Assembly: GCF_007829525.1 (NCBI RefSeq)
Contig: NZ_VLJP01000001.1
Span: 132,854 to 181,838, forward strand
Direction of reading: 5' to 3'
DNA: 48,985 nt
Source: Mesorhizobium sp. J18
Lineage (GTDB): Bacteria; Pseudomonadota; Alphaproteobacteria; Rhizobiales; Rhizobiaceae
Shown: positions 34,206-42,959 of the stretch, in pieces
How the letters are laid out: each line of letters begins with the position of its first letter
Position numbering within the stretch: the stretch's first letter is position 1
Position numbers and translations under genes: made by a program
The notes under the pieces: model-generated
What the model was told of the DNA's origin: nothing
What the model saw: the letters and a program-made list of their open reading frames with translations, nothing else
Databases searched by the model: none

Positions 34206-35821
34206 GGCCGCGCCACCGAGAACTGCATGGGTTGGAGCTTTCGCGCATCGCCTTCGGAGCAGATCTTCATGACCTCGGCCAGTATGGAACGGGTGTCGCG
34301 GGGATCGATCACACCGTCGTCGAGCAGCCGGGCGCTGGTATGGAAGGCATCCATCTGGCCGGAGAAACGCTCGGTGATCTTGGCCCGTTGTGCGGCAAGC
34401 TGCTCCTCGTCCACCGTGGCTCCGCGCCGCTCCGCAGCAGCTCGGGTGACGATCTCCATGGTGCCGGCGGCCTGATCCGCGCCCATGACGGCTGTCTTGG
34501 CGTTAGGCCAGGAGAAGCAGAAGCGTGGATGGAAGCCGCGGCCGCACATGCCGTAATTCCCGGCGCCGAAGGAGGCGCCGCAATAAATGGTGATCTGCGG
34601 CACGGTGGCATTGGTTACTGCCTGGATCATCTTGGAGCCATGTTTGATCATGCCGGCCTCCTCGAAGGCGCGACCGACAATGAATCCAGTCGTGTTGTTG
34701 AGATAGAGGATCGGTGTCGCAGACTGGCAGCAGGCCTGGATAAAATGCGTCGCCTTGTTGGCGCCTGCCGGATCGATCGGGCCGTTATTGGTGACGATGC
34801 CGATCGCCCGGCCTTCTATACGGGCATAACCGCAAAGGGTGGCGCTGCCGTAATTGGCGCCGATCTCGGAGAAGATCGAGCCGTCGACGATGCGCGCGAT
34901 CACCTCGCGCATATCGACCGGGCGCTTATGATCGGTCGGCATGACGCCGATTAGCCCTTCGGGATCGTAATTCGGCAGTGACCAGTCTTTGGCCGGCTCG
35001 GGCGCGAGGCGGTCCCAGGTGAGGTCCGCCATGATGTTGCGCGCTATGCGGATCGCGTCGCGGTCGTCTTCGGCAAGGTAGTCGCCCAGCCCGGAAATGG
35101 AGGTGTGCATCTCAGCGCCGCCCAACTCCTCTTCGGTCGCGATCTCGCCTGTCGCCGCCTTCAGGAGAGGCGGTCCGGCAAGGAACGCGCGCGTGCGGCC
35201 GCGGACCATGACGATGTAATCGGAGAGACCGGTCTGATAGGCGCCGCCCGCTGTCGAAGACCCATGCGCTACCGTGATGACGGGCAGACCGGCCGCAGAG
35301 AGGCGGGCGAGATTGCGGAACATATTGCCGCCGCGCACGAAGTCCTCGACCCGGTAGGCCATGAGGTTCGCGCCGGCGCTTTCCACGAGCTGGATGTAGG
35401 GGAGGCGATTCTCGAGCGCGATCTCCTGCACCCGTAGTTGCTTGTCTAGCCCGTAAGGCTGTAAAGCGCCGGCAGCAATTCCGCTGTCGCTGGCATTGAT
35501 CATGCAGCGGATTCCTGAAACGACACCGATCCCAGCCACGATGCCGCTGCCGGCGATGCTTTCCTCCTCATCCGACGTATCGCAGCGCCACCCGGCGAGG
35601 GAAGAGAGTTCCAGGAAGGGTGTGCCCGCATCGAGAAGCAGTGCGACCCGCTCGCGCGGCAGCAATTGCTTGCGCGCTTCGAAGCGGTCCTTGGAACGCG
35701 CCGAGCGTGCACGGGTCCGCTCTTCGATGCCGCGCATCTTCTCCACCAGGGCCAGCATGTCGGCGCTGTTCCTGCGGAAGGCCTCGCTGCTTGTCGAAAC
35801 GGATGACTGGATTTCCGGCAT
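34202..35821 (-). CDS. Acyl-CoA carboxylase beta subunit (carboxyltransferase), geranyl/methylcrotonyl-CoA type
   Basis: A 539-residue carboxyltransferase. The opening MPEIQSSVSTSSEAFRRN, LPRERVALLLDAGTPFLELS, and GGAYQTGLSDYIVMVRG with FLAGPPLLKAATGE resemble the beta subunits of geranyl-CoA (AtuC) and 3-methylcrotonyl-CoA (LiuB) carboxylases more than propionyl-CoA carboxylase. These enzymes carboxylate the gamma-methyl of a 3-methyl-2-enoyl-CoA. The ATG at 35821 has GGGGA seven bases upstream; the ATG at 35827 is too close to that site. It overlaps the alpha subunit by four bases. Substrate class is inferred from recalled motif similarity. Confidence 0.88.
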   Translation of the reverse strand: MPEIQSSVSTSSEAFRRNSADMLALVEKMRGIEERTRARSARSKDRFEARKQLLPRERVALLLDAGTPFLELSSLAGWRCDTSDEEESIAGSGIVAGIGVVSGIRCMINASDSGIAAGALQPYGLDKQLRVQEIALENRLPYIQLVESAGANLMAYRVEDFVRGGNMFRNLARLSAAGLPVITVAHGSSTAGGAYQTGLSDYIVMVRGRTRAFLAGPPLLKAATGEIATEEELGGAEMHTSISGLGDYLAEDDRDAIRIARNIMADLTWDRLAPEPAKDWSLPNYDPEGLIGVMPTDHKRPVDMREVIARIVDGSIFSEIGANYGSATLCGYARIEGRAIGIVTNNGPIDPAGANKATHFIQACCQSATPILYLNNTTGFIVGRAFEEAGMIKHGSKMIQAVTNATVPQITIYCGASFGAGNYGMCGRGFHPRFCFSWPNAKTAVMGADQAAGTMEIVTRAAAERRGATVDEEQLAAQRAKITERFSGQMDAFHTSARLLDDGVIDPRDTRSILAEVMKICSEGDARKLQPMQFSVARP

Positions 35822-35853
35822 GGTCATTCCCCGGGTTTCAAGACAGACTCGGC

Positions 35854-36732
35854 TCAATCGCGCGTCCGGATGCCCAGCAGGGTGCGCGCCTCGTCCGGCG
35901 AAGCGATCTCGCGGCCGGCTTTGCGGGCAATCCCGGCGATCTCCTCGATGAGCTGGCCGTTCGAGGTCGCCTTGCTTCCGTCTGCCAAATAGAAGGTGTC
36001 TTCGAGACCGGTGCGCAGGTGGCCGCCGAGCTCCGCGCAGCGTCGGTGCAGCGACCAGATTTCGGCGCGGCCGATTGCGGTGACCTGCCAGCTGCCGTCC
36101 GGCTCCTTCAGGTCGATTAGAAAGGGCAGGAGGTCGGGATTGGCCGGCATGCCGGAAGCCACCCCCATGACGAAGTTGTATTCGAGCGGTCCGGAATACA
36201 TGCCCGCCTTGCGATACATGCCGACACAGCGGACGATGCCGACATCGAAGCACTCGAACTCCGGCAGGGTGCCTGCCTCGTCCATGACATCGATGAAATC
36301 CTGGATTTTCTTGACCGGATTGTCGAACATCATCGGCGGCCAGGCCCAATCGCCATTCGCGCGGACCTTGAGATAGTTCAGCGAACCCGCGTTGCAGGCA
36401 GCCATTTCGGGCTTAGTCTTCCGGACGCAATCGAGCGCGCCCTGATAGTCGCCGCCGACCACGCCGGTTGTGTGATTGATGATGACGCCGGGGCAGGCGG
36501 CGCGGATCGCCTCCTGGACCTCGCGGGAGAGATTGGTGTCCCAAGAGGGAAGGTTGCCGCCGCTCTCGCCCTGCTGGCGCAGATGGATATGCATGATGGA
36601 GGCGCCTGCATCGAAGGCCCGCTTTGCCTCGGCCGCCATCTCCTCCGGCGTGACAGGTACATGATGCTGCCGTGGATCAGTCAGAACGCCGTTCAGCGCG
36701 CAGGTTATGACGGCTTTCTGGTTCGTGCTCAT
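35854..36732 (-). CDS. BKACE family (3-keto-acid cleavage) enzyme
   Basis: A 292-residue TIM-barrel metal enzyme of the beta-keto acid cleavage family (formerly DUF849), whose founder is 3-keto-5-aminohexanoate cleavage enzyme. The reaction is a beta-keto acid plus acetyl-CoA giving acetoacetate plus a new acyl-CoA. Zinc-binding H48 and H50 are in IMHIHLR, near the His pair of the founder; ITCALNGVLTD and RTGLEDTFYLADG are family motifs. Members also cleave 3-dehydrocarnitine. The ATG at 36732 is preferred to a TTG at 36747. It sits between two carboxyltransferase genes, 32 bases before one, so it probably cleaves a pathway keto acid. Confidence 0.88.
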   Translation of the reverse strand: MSTNQKAVITCALNGVLTDPRQHHVPVTPEEMAAEAKRAFDAGASIMHIHLRQQGESGGNLPSWDTNLSREVQEAIRAACPGVIINHTTGVVGGDYQGALDCVRKTKPEMAACNAGSLNYLKVRANGDWAWPPMMFDNPVKKIQDFIDVMDEAGTLPEFECFDVGIVRCVGMYRKAGMYSGPLEYNFVMGVASGMPANPDLLPFLIDLKEPDGSWQVTAIGRAEIWSLHRRCAELGGHLRTGLEDTFYLADGSKATSNGQLIEEIAGIARKAGREIASPDEARTLLGIRTRD

Positions 36733-36813
36733 ATTTCGTCCATTCAAGCTTCCGATGGATCGAAACTAGGCGATCGGCTTCGACCCTTCTTGCGCGGATT
36801 GGCTGGCTCAACC

Positions 36814-38388
36814 CTAAATGGGGGAGATTGCGTGATGACGCTGCGGCCGTGCAAGACCGGATTTGCGCAGGCCCGTGCGATTGAGCGCGGTGATGATCGC
36901 CTTTCGCGTATCGCGCGGGTCGATGATGTCGTCGACGCCGTAGGCTTCCACGGCGCGCAGTGAGCCGAGCTGGCTGCGGAAACGTTCGATCAGGGCGTCG
37001 CGATGCGCATTCGGATCGGCTGCTGCTGCGATGGCCTTCCGGTAGGCGACGTCCACCGCGCCCTCGACGGACATGGCGCAGATTTCGGCGGTCGGCCACG
37101 CGACGCAGAGATCGGCGTCGAAGCTGCGTCCGCCGGCCATGGCGATATAGGCCAGTCCATAGCCCTTGCGGATGACGACCGACATGCGCGGAACGGTTGC
37201 CTGCCCGAGTTCAAAGAGCAGCCTGCCGCCGCGTCGGGCAAGACCGCTTCGCTCAGCCGTGGGTCCGACCATGAAACCCGGCACATCGATCAGATACAGA
37301 AGCGGAATGCCGAAGGCATCGCAAAGCGAGATGAAATGCGCGCCCTTCTCGCAGGCCGCCGCCGTCAGCGTGCCGCCCAGATGCATCGGCTGGTTCGCGA
37401 CGATGCCGACCGGCCGGCCACCCATGCGGCAAAAGCCGGTGTACAAGCTCTTGGCGAAAGTCGGCTTGATCTCGAAAATGCTGCCTTCATCAGCGATCGC
37501 GGTCATGATCTTGCGCATGTCATAAGCGCGGCGGATGTTTTCCGGCACGATGGTGAGCAGCGATTCCTCGCGGCGATCGACGGGGTCTTCGCTGTCGAGA
37601 AGGGGCGGGGCCTGCTCGGCATTGGACGGGAAATAGGACAGATAGCGGCGGATAGCGGCGAGCGCCGCCTCGTCATCGAGCGCCGATAGATCGGCGATGC
37701 CGGCCTGGTCAGCTTGGATCTGCGGCCCGCCGAGTTCTTCCTTGTCGATTGTCTCGCCGGTTGCTGCCTTCACCAGCGCCGGCCCGGCGATGCCCATGGT
37801 CGAGGTCTTGTCCACCATGACGACGAAATCGGCCAAGGCGGCGAAGTTGGACGGACCGGCAAAGCCAGGTCCCATCATGGCGGCGATGATGGGAACCCAG
37901 CCGGAGAGGTCGGCAAAAGCCTGGAAGAGCGTGGTGCCGCGGGCAAAGTGGCGGCTGTCCAGGCCCTCCTGGATGCGATGGCCGCCACCGTCGAGCAACA
38001 TGATCAGCGGGTAGCCATGCTGCAGGCATTGGGCAGCGATGCGCAGCACCTTGTATTCGCCGCGCTCGCCGTTGGAACCGCCGACGATGGTAAAATCGAA
38101 GGCGCAAAGGGCGACCGGACGGCCCTCGATCCTGCCGAAACCGGTGATCACGCCATCGCCGGGCGCTTCGAGATTTTCGGTGTCGAAGGTATCGCGGCCG
38201 GGCTCGACCAGCGCGCCGGACTCCTCGAAGCTGCCTTCGTCCAGCAGGAGCGCGATGCGCTCGCGCGCGGTCAGCTTGCCCAGCGCGTGCTGACGGGCGA
38301 CCGCTTCCGCGCGCGCTTCGTCCCGGCCTGCCTGCCGACGCGCCTCGACCGCTACCAATTCATCGTTCAGCTTCCCGTTCTCACTCAT
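36814..38388 (-). CDS. Second acyl-CoA carboxyltransferase subunit
   Basis: A 524-residue carboxyltransferase, distinct from that at 34202-35821. The N-terminal half holds KLTARERIALLLDEGSFEE and the acyl-CoA site GGHRIQEG; the C-terminal half holds VDVPGF-like LIDVPGFMVGPTAE and WPTAEICAMSVEGAVDVAYR. It has no own biotin carboxylase or carrier, so it either shares the alpha subunit encoded in this operon or uses the carrier at 48065. Its start overlaps the stop of the CoA ligase by four bases (ATGA), coupling activation of an acid to this carboxylation. Substrate unknown. Confidence 0.9.
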   Translation of the reverse strand: MSENGKLNDELVAVEARRQAGRDEARAEAVARQHALGKLTARERIALLLDEGSFEESGALVEPGRDTFDTENLEAPGDGVITGFGRIEGRPVALCAFDFTIVGGSNGERGEYKVLRIAAQCLQHGYPLIMLLDGGGHRIQEGLDSRHFARGTTLFQAFADLSGWVPIIAAMMGPGFAGPSNFAALADFVVMVDKTSTMGIAGPALVKAATGETIDKEELGGPQIQADQAGIADLSALDDEAALAAIRRYLSYFPSNAEQAPPLLDSEDPVDRREESLLTIVPENIRRAYDMRKIMTAIADEGSIFEIKPTFAKSLYTGFCRMGGRPVGIVANQPMHLGGTLTAAACEKGAHFISLCDAFGIPLLYLIDVPGFMVGPTAERSGLARRGGRLLFELGQATVPRMSVVIRKGYGLAYIAMAGGRSFDADLCVAWPTAEICAMSVEGAVDVAYRKAIAAAADPNAHRDALIERFRSQLGSLRAVEAYGVDDIIDPRDTRKAIITALNRTGLRKSGLARPQRHHAISPI

Positions 38389-40016
38389 GCCTGTCGCCGT
38401 CCGGTTTGCGGGAAACCCGCTTTCTCCGCATCCCAGGTGCCTCCGGGGACACCGATCTCACGCAGGTGCTGCTTGCGGATTTTCTCGGTCGGCGTGCGGG
38501 GAAGTTCGTCCATGAACTGGAAGTAGCGCGGTATCATAAAATAGGGCAGCCGCGATTGCAGGAACGTGAACAATTCCTCCCCGCTGACCTCGACGTCCTT
38601 CCGCAGGACCACACAAGCCTTGATGTCGTCCTCCGTGGCGTCGCTCGGCACCGCGACCACGGCGCATTCGGCAACGGCCGGATGCTCCAGGATCTCGCGC
38701 TCGACCTCGAAACTCGAAACATTTTCGCCGCGGCGGCGGATCGCGTCCTTCACGCGGTCGACGAAGATCAGCATTCCACGCTCGTCGCGTTTCATGGTGT
38801 CGCCGGTGTGGAACCAGAGATTGCGCCATGCCGAAGCGGTCGCCTCCGGCATGTCGTGGTAGCCGTCCATGATCACCCAGGGTTCCTTGGCGCGGATGAC
38901 AAGCTCGCCCGCCTTGCCGGGCGGGACGTCCATGTCGTTCTCGTCAACGAGGCGGATATCGTAATCCGGCCGCGGCCAGCCGATCTTACCAGGCTCGGCG
39001 CCTCCGATGGGCGACAGGATTGCCACCGCTGCCTCTGTTGAGCCATAGGCGGAACTGACGATCTCGATACCGAACCGCTTCTTGAAACCCTCCAGATCGG
39101 CCATGACCGGCACCATGATGATCTGTTTCAGCGGGTGGTCGCGGTCCCTTTCGCTTTCCGGCTGACGGTAGAGGAATTCTGCCATCACCCCGAGCAGCAT
39201 GGTATAAGTGCAACCATATTCCCGGATGTCATCCCAGAACTGCGTGGCGCGGAAGCGCGGCAATATGATCGTCGTGCCGCCGGCGATCAGGGTATTGTAG
39301 ACGCCCTTCCATTGGCCGCCGATATGGAACAGTGGCAGGACTACCAGCGCCGTGTCGTCCTGCTTGCAGGCGCCGTAGATCTCCGGCGTCGAGTAGCCAT
39401 AGGCATGCGCATGGGTGACGCGGACACCTTTGGACAGGCCAGTCGTGCCCGAGGTGTACATGATGCCTATCAGGTCCCAGGGCGCGATCGCCTCTGGCTC
39501 AGCCGGCTCGGCGTCAAAGAGGTCGGAATAGGGCCGCACCCGCATGCGTTCGGGCAGGGCGGCCGCCTGGCTAACGTCGCCGCGTATGACAACTTCCTCC
39601 AGTGCGGGAATCTGGTCCGCGATCGCGGCAAGACGCTCGACATAATGATCCTCGATGATGATGGCGCGCGCGCCGCAATTGTTGATCACATGAACGAGGA
39701 TCGAGCCGAGATAGGCGGTGTTGATAGGCACCTCGACGCGCCCGGTGAGGCCGAGCGCGATCCAGCATGAGATGTAGTCCATATGGTTGTCGAGCATCAA
39801 CAGAAGCGGCTGCTGGCGCTCGACGCCGAGCTTCGTGATGCCGCCGGCTAAGCGCAGTGCCTCGTCGTTGAGCTGGCGATAGGTCAAGGAGCGCCGCGGG
39901 TCGCGCAAAGCCGTCTTGTCCGGATTGCGGCGCAGGTTGCGCTCCATGACGCCGGCAAGCGTCCGCTCGCCGAGCGACGGCAGTTTAGGGTCGGGAAGGC
40001 GGAATTCCTCTGCCAT
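38385..40016 (-). CDS. AMP-forming acyl-CoA ligase (CaiC-like)
   Basis: A 543-residue adenylating enzyme that converts a carboxylic acid to its CoA thioester with ATP. The P-loop motif YTSGTTGLSKGV begins at Y187, SSAYGSTEAA forms the A5 motif, the hinge is DRVKDAIRRRGENVSS, and the catalytic C-terminal lysine lies in PRTPTEKIRKQHL. It most resembles the crotonobetaine/carnitine-CoA ligase group; substrate specificity is not readable. The start at 40016 has AGGAGGAG directly upstream. A paralogous ligase is encoded at 46411-48027 in the divergent operon, so two acids may be activated. Confidence 0.92.
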   Translation of the reverse strand: MAEEFRLPDPKLPSLGERTLAGVMERNLRRNPDKTALRDPRRSLTYRQLNDEALRLAGGITKLGVERQQPLLLMLDNHMDYISCWIALGLTGRVEVPINTAYLGSILVHVINNCGARAIIIEDHYVERLAAIADQIPALEEVVIRGDVSQAAALPERMRVRPYSDLFDAEPAEPEAIAPWDLIGIMYTSGTTGLSKGVRVTHAHAYGYSTPEIYGACKQDDTALVVLPLFHIGGQWKGVYNTLIAGGTTIILPRFRATQFWDDIREYGCTYTMLLGVMAEFLYRQPESERDRDHPLKQIIMVPVMADLEGFKKRFGIEIVSSAYGSTEAAVAILSPIGGAEPGKIGWPRPDYDIRLVDENDMDVPPGKAGELVIRAKEPWVIMDGYHDMPEATASAWRNLWFHTGDTMKRDERGMLIFVDRVKDAIRRRGENVSSFEVEREILEHPAVAECAVVAVPSDATEDDIKACVVLRKDVEVSGEELFTFLQSRLPYFMIPRYFQFMDELPRTPTEKIRKQHLREIGVPGGTWDAEKAGFPQTGRRQA

Positions 40017-40048
40017 TTCTCCTCCTGATCCGGGATACGAGGTTTCGC

Positions 40049-40645
40049 TCAGCGGATCCGGTGCAGGATATGCCATGTGACCGGGGCTGCAATGGCCGCG
40101 ACGGCCAATTTCAGCATGTCGCCGTAGACAAAGGGCATAAGGCCGAGTTCAAGAGCTTTGTCCCAGTCGGCGAAGAAGCCGAGCCAGAGCAGGCCAGGCA
40201 CGTAAAGCGCGACGGTTCCAGCCGTCATCGTCACGGTGGCCCGGCCGACGGAAGCCGTCCAGCCGAAGCGGGCGAGGGCTCCCGTCAGCGCTGCCGCGAT
40301 AATAAAGCCTGCAAGAAAGCCGCCAGTCGGGCCGACCATATAAGCAAGGCCGATGCCGCGCTCCGGCGTTCCGGCAAGCACGGGAAGTCCGGCCGCTCCC
40401 TGCGCGAGGTATACGAGCACGGTTGCCGCCGCGAGCCGTGGACCGTAGGCAGCCCCGAGCAGAAGCACGACCAACGTCTGCAATGTCATTGGCACCGGGA
40501 AGAAGGGCACGTTCGTCTTTGCTGAAAGTGTCAGCGCCGCTGAACCGGCGACGACCAGCAGCAGTTTCATCGCCATGCGGTCGAAAGACGATCCGGCGAC
40601 GAGCTCGGCGAGAACAGGGAACTGGTGTTGCGTGTTTGCGGACAT
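40049..40645 (-). CDS. bioY: Biotin transporter substrate-binding subunit BioY
   Basis: A 198-residue membrane protein with about six hydrophobic segments. It is the S component of the biotin ECF transporter, or a solitary BioY importer. The family signature is clear: TNVPFFPVPMTLQTLVVLLLG, YLAQGAAGLPVLAG and GPTGGFLAGFI. No bioM or bioN is adjacent. It sits 32 bases upstream of the ligase gene within an operon holding two carboxyltransferases and a biotinylated carboxylase, so biotin supply appears co-regulated with demand. GGGAGGAAGG precedes the ATG. An upstream element shared with the liv operon lies about 60 bases before the start. Confidence 0.94.
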   Translation of the reverse strand: MSANTQHQFPVLAELVAGSSFDRMAMKLLLVVAGSAALTLSAKTNVPFFPVPMTLQTLVVLLLGAAYGPRLAAATVLVYLAQGAAGLPVLAGTPERGIGLAYMVGPTGGFLAGFIIAAALTGALARFGWTASVGRATVTMTAGTVALYVPGLLWLGFFADWDKALELGLMPFVYGDMLKLAVAAIAAPVTWHILHRIR

Positions 40646-40702
40646 TTGCCTTCCTCCCGATACGCGAAGCGATTGATCCGAATCTAAGGGTGGGGTTCGT
40701 CT

Positions 40703-40739
40703 GGAGACTTGTGTGAAATGGCTATGACCCGTCTACCGG
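40703..40739 (-). promoter_or_regulatory. Shared upstream element, copy 1 (before bioY)
   Basis: On the minus strand 40726-40706 reads CATAGC, three variable bases, then TTCACACAAGTC. This agrees with the copy before the liv operon at 18 of 21 positions, and the similarity extends to about 35 bases (CCGG upstream, CC downstream). It points toward bioY, about 60 bases from its start, and overlaps the end of the upstream hydratase gene. Likely a regulator site or internal promoter. Confidence 0.5.
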
Positions 40740-41536
40740 CCGTTATATCGCGGCTCGCGCTTCTCCATGAAAGCGCGTGGGCCTTCGCGAATATCCTCGC
40801 TTTCGAAGACTGGTCTCGCGAATGCCTGCTCCATCCGCAACGCCTCGTTTTCAGGGCGGCCGAAGCATTCACGGACGGATTGGCGGATTGCTCGCGCGGC
40901 AAGTGGGCCGTTGCGCGCAATGCGCTCGGCGATTTGCATGGATTTGTCCAGCACCTCGGCCTGCGGCACGACATGGCTGACGAAGCCTATCTCGAGCGCG
41001 CGGCGCGCGTCGATCATGTCGCCGGTCAGAAGCATCTCCATCGCCGTGGATTGCGACACCTGACGCGGCAGGCGCACCGTCGAGCCGCCCTTGGGGAAGA
41101 TCGCCCAGCGCACCTCCGGCATGCCGAAGACGGCCGTTTCCGAGGCGATCCGGATATCGGTGCCCTGAGCCATTTCCATTCCGCCTGCTACGGCTATCCC
41201 GTTGATCGCAGCGATCACAGGCTTGCCGATATCGAAGCTGCGCAGCAGCGCCGTCTCGAAATAGCTGTCGTCGCCTGCAACCATCCGGTCCCATTCGTCT
41301 TCCGGCGTCCTGTCGCCGCTCATCAGCGGCAACATGCGGCCGAGATCGGCGCCGGAGCAGAAGGCTTTCTCGCCGGCACCGGTCACTACGGCCACTCGGA
41401 TTCCGTCATCCGCCTTGATGCCGCGCCAGGCCTCGGCGAGCCGCACGGTCGTTTCCGGGTCGAAGCAGTTGCGGACCTCTGGCCGGTTGATGGTGACGAG
41501 GGCGATGTGCCCCTTCTTCTCGCAAAGAACCTTCAT
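40733..41536 (-). CDS. Enoyl-CoA hydratase/isomerase family protein, second copy
   Basis: A 267-residue crotonase. Oxyanion-hole regions AFCSGADLG and NGIAVAGGMEMAQG, and the catalytic-Glu segment FGMPEVRWAIFPKGG, are all present. It is the promoter-proximal gene of the minus-strand operon, with 87 bases to bioY. It differs clearly from the hydratase at 31431-32201, so the two likely hydrate different intermediates. It is divergent from the binding-protein gene at 41712. Confidence 0.9.
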   Translation of the reverse strand: MKVLCEKKGHIALVTINRPEVRNCFDPETTVRLAEAWRGIKADDGIRVAVVTGAGEKAFCSGADLGRMLPLMSGDRTPEDEWDRMVAGDDSYFETALLRSFDIGKPVIAAINGIAVAGGMEMAQGTDIRIASETAVFGMPEVRWAIFPKGGSTVRLPRQVSQSTAMEMLLTGDMIDARRALEIGFVSHVVPQAEVLDKSMQIAERIARNGPLAARAIRQSVRECFGRPENEALRMEQAFARPVFESEDIREGPRAFMEKREPRYNGR

Positions 41537-41608
41537 GCATCCACCCTGATCTGAGTGGAGCCGGTTTTGCGCGATCGGTCACGACATGCTTGTGCCCAGG
41601 CGCTAGGT

Positions 41609-41643
41609 CCGGCAGTCGGCATAGCGTATTCACACAAGTCGCC
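41609..41643 (+). promoter_or_regulatory. Shared upstream element, copy 2 (before the liv operon)
   Basis: At 41620-41640 the plus strand reads CATAGC, three variable bases, then TTCACACAAGTC, matching the copy before bioY. It points toward the binding-protein gene, 71 bases from its start, in the same orientation and at a similar distance as the bioY copy. It lies in the 175-base divergent promoter region. Confidence 0.5.
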
Positions 41644-41711
41644 CTGTCGTCGTCTGTCTATCCTCCGCTACTGAGGAACCGGAAAAACCCGTGCAATCGG
41701 TGGAGGAGAGA

Positions 41712-42950
41712 ATGAAGATTCTGCAGGACCGCGCCCTTGCCGCGCCGATCGGCCGTCGGCAGTTGCTGAAAGCCGGCGCCGCCAGTGCCGCCATGCTCGC
41801 CATGCCGGGCATCATCGGCCGCGCACTCGCCGACGACGAGTTGAAGATCGGCTGGGTTCGCCCGCTGACCGGACCGCTGGCAAGCAGCTTCGAAGCGCTC
41901 TATGCTGCTGGTGACATTGCCCTCGAGGAGATCAACTCGGCAGGCGGCATTCTCGGTCGTAAGCTGGTCAAAGTCGAGGTGGACGACGCGGGCGCGCCGG
42001 CGAACGAGCCGATCGCCATGCGCGAACTGATCAATCAGGACGTCAAATTCGTCGTCGGTCCGGTGGGCAGTTCGCAGACGCTCGCTTCGCTGGCCGTCTC
42101 GACGCCGGCCAAGATCATCCAGTCCGGCTACATCACCGCCAGTGAAGGCGGCGCCGGCACTCGGTATCCTTATCATTACCAGTGCGTGTTCACCGTCGAG
42201 ACGCAGGCGGTGATCTATGCCGAGCATCTGGCGGAGAAGACCCGGGCCAAGAAGATCGGTATCCTGGTTGAAGATTCTGCCGCCGGAACCTCGGTTCTCG
42301 CCGCCTGCAAGGAAGAACTGCCGGCACGCGGCCTGACCATCGTCGGCGAACAGATCTCCCCCTTGCGCTCCAACGATCTGACGCCTTTCCTGCGTTCTCT
42401 GAGAAGTGCTGGGGCGGAAGCTCTCTGCGCCTTCGTCTCCAACAATATCGATGTGACGCAGTTCTTCGTCGGCCTGCAACGGCTTGGCTGGCAGCCGCCG
42501 GTTGTCGGCCACATCGGGCTGGTCTTCGCCGCGGCAGACAAGGCTGTGCCGGATGCGGCACGCTATCCGGATGCCTTCGCTGCCAGTTACAAGGCATTGA
42601 CTTTCACCGACAGCGAGCAGCCCGACGAGCGCGTCAGGAGCTATATCGACAAGATCCTGGGATTGGGCTTGCCGCCCGCAGCCCTTCCGCCGGCAGCGAC
42701 TAGCCCATATTACGACTTCCTGCATGTCCTCAAGCATGCAGCGGAGGAAACGGAGTCACTCGATACCGACGAGATCAAGGCGTATCTCGACCAACTCACC
42801 GGCTATAAGGGCCTCTTCGGCGAGATGAAGTTCACTGCGGAAAACCATACCGCCTATGGGCCGGAAGCGGCGGCCATGGCGCAGGTCTTCGTCGAAGATC
42901 CAGGCGAACTGGTCACCGCCTCGCAAGGTCTTTTCAGGCCGCGCGGCTAA
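41712..42950 (+). CDS. Branched-chain-type ABC importer binding protein with Tat signal
   Basis: A 412-residue periplasmic binding protein of the LivJ family (type I fold). The N-terminus carries a twin-arginine signal (GRRQLLKAGAASAAMLAMPG, cleavage near ALA), implying export in folded form. LKIGWVRPLTGPLASS and EINSAGGILGRKL are the usual first-strand motifs. LivJ relatives bind amino acids, amides, urea or aromatic and aliphatic acids. The downstream CoA ligase suggests a carboxylic acid here. The ATG at 41712 follows GGAGGAGAG. First gene of the plus-strand operon. Confidence 0.92.
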   Translation: MKILQDRALAAPIGRRQLLKAGAASAAMLAMPGIIGRALADDELKIGWVRPLTGPLASSFEALYAAGDIALEEINSAGGILGRKLVKVEVDDAGAPANEPIAMRELINQDVKFVVGPVGSSQTLASLAVSTPAKIIQSGYITASEGGAGTRYPYHYQCVFTVETQAVIYAEHLAEKTRAKKIGILVEDSAAGTSVLAACKEELPARGLTIVGEQISPLRSNDLTPFLRSLRSAGAEALCAFVSNNIDVTQFFVGLQRLGWQPPVVGHIGLVFAAADKAVPDAARYPDAFAASYKALTFTDSEQPDERVRSYIDKILGLGLPPAALPPAATSPYYDFLHVLKHAAEETESLDTDEIKAYLDQLTGYKGLFGEMKFTAENHTAYGPEAAAMAQVFVEDPGELVTASQGLFRPRG

Positions 42951-42959
42951 GGGCCTGCC

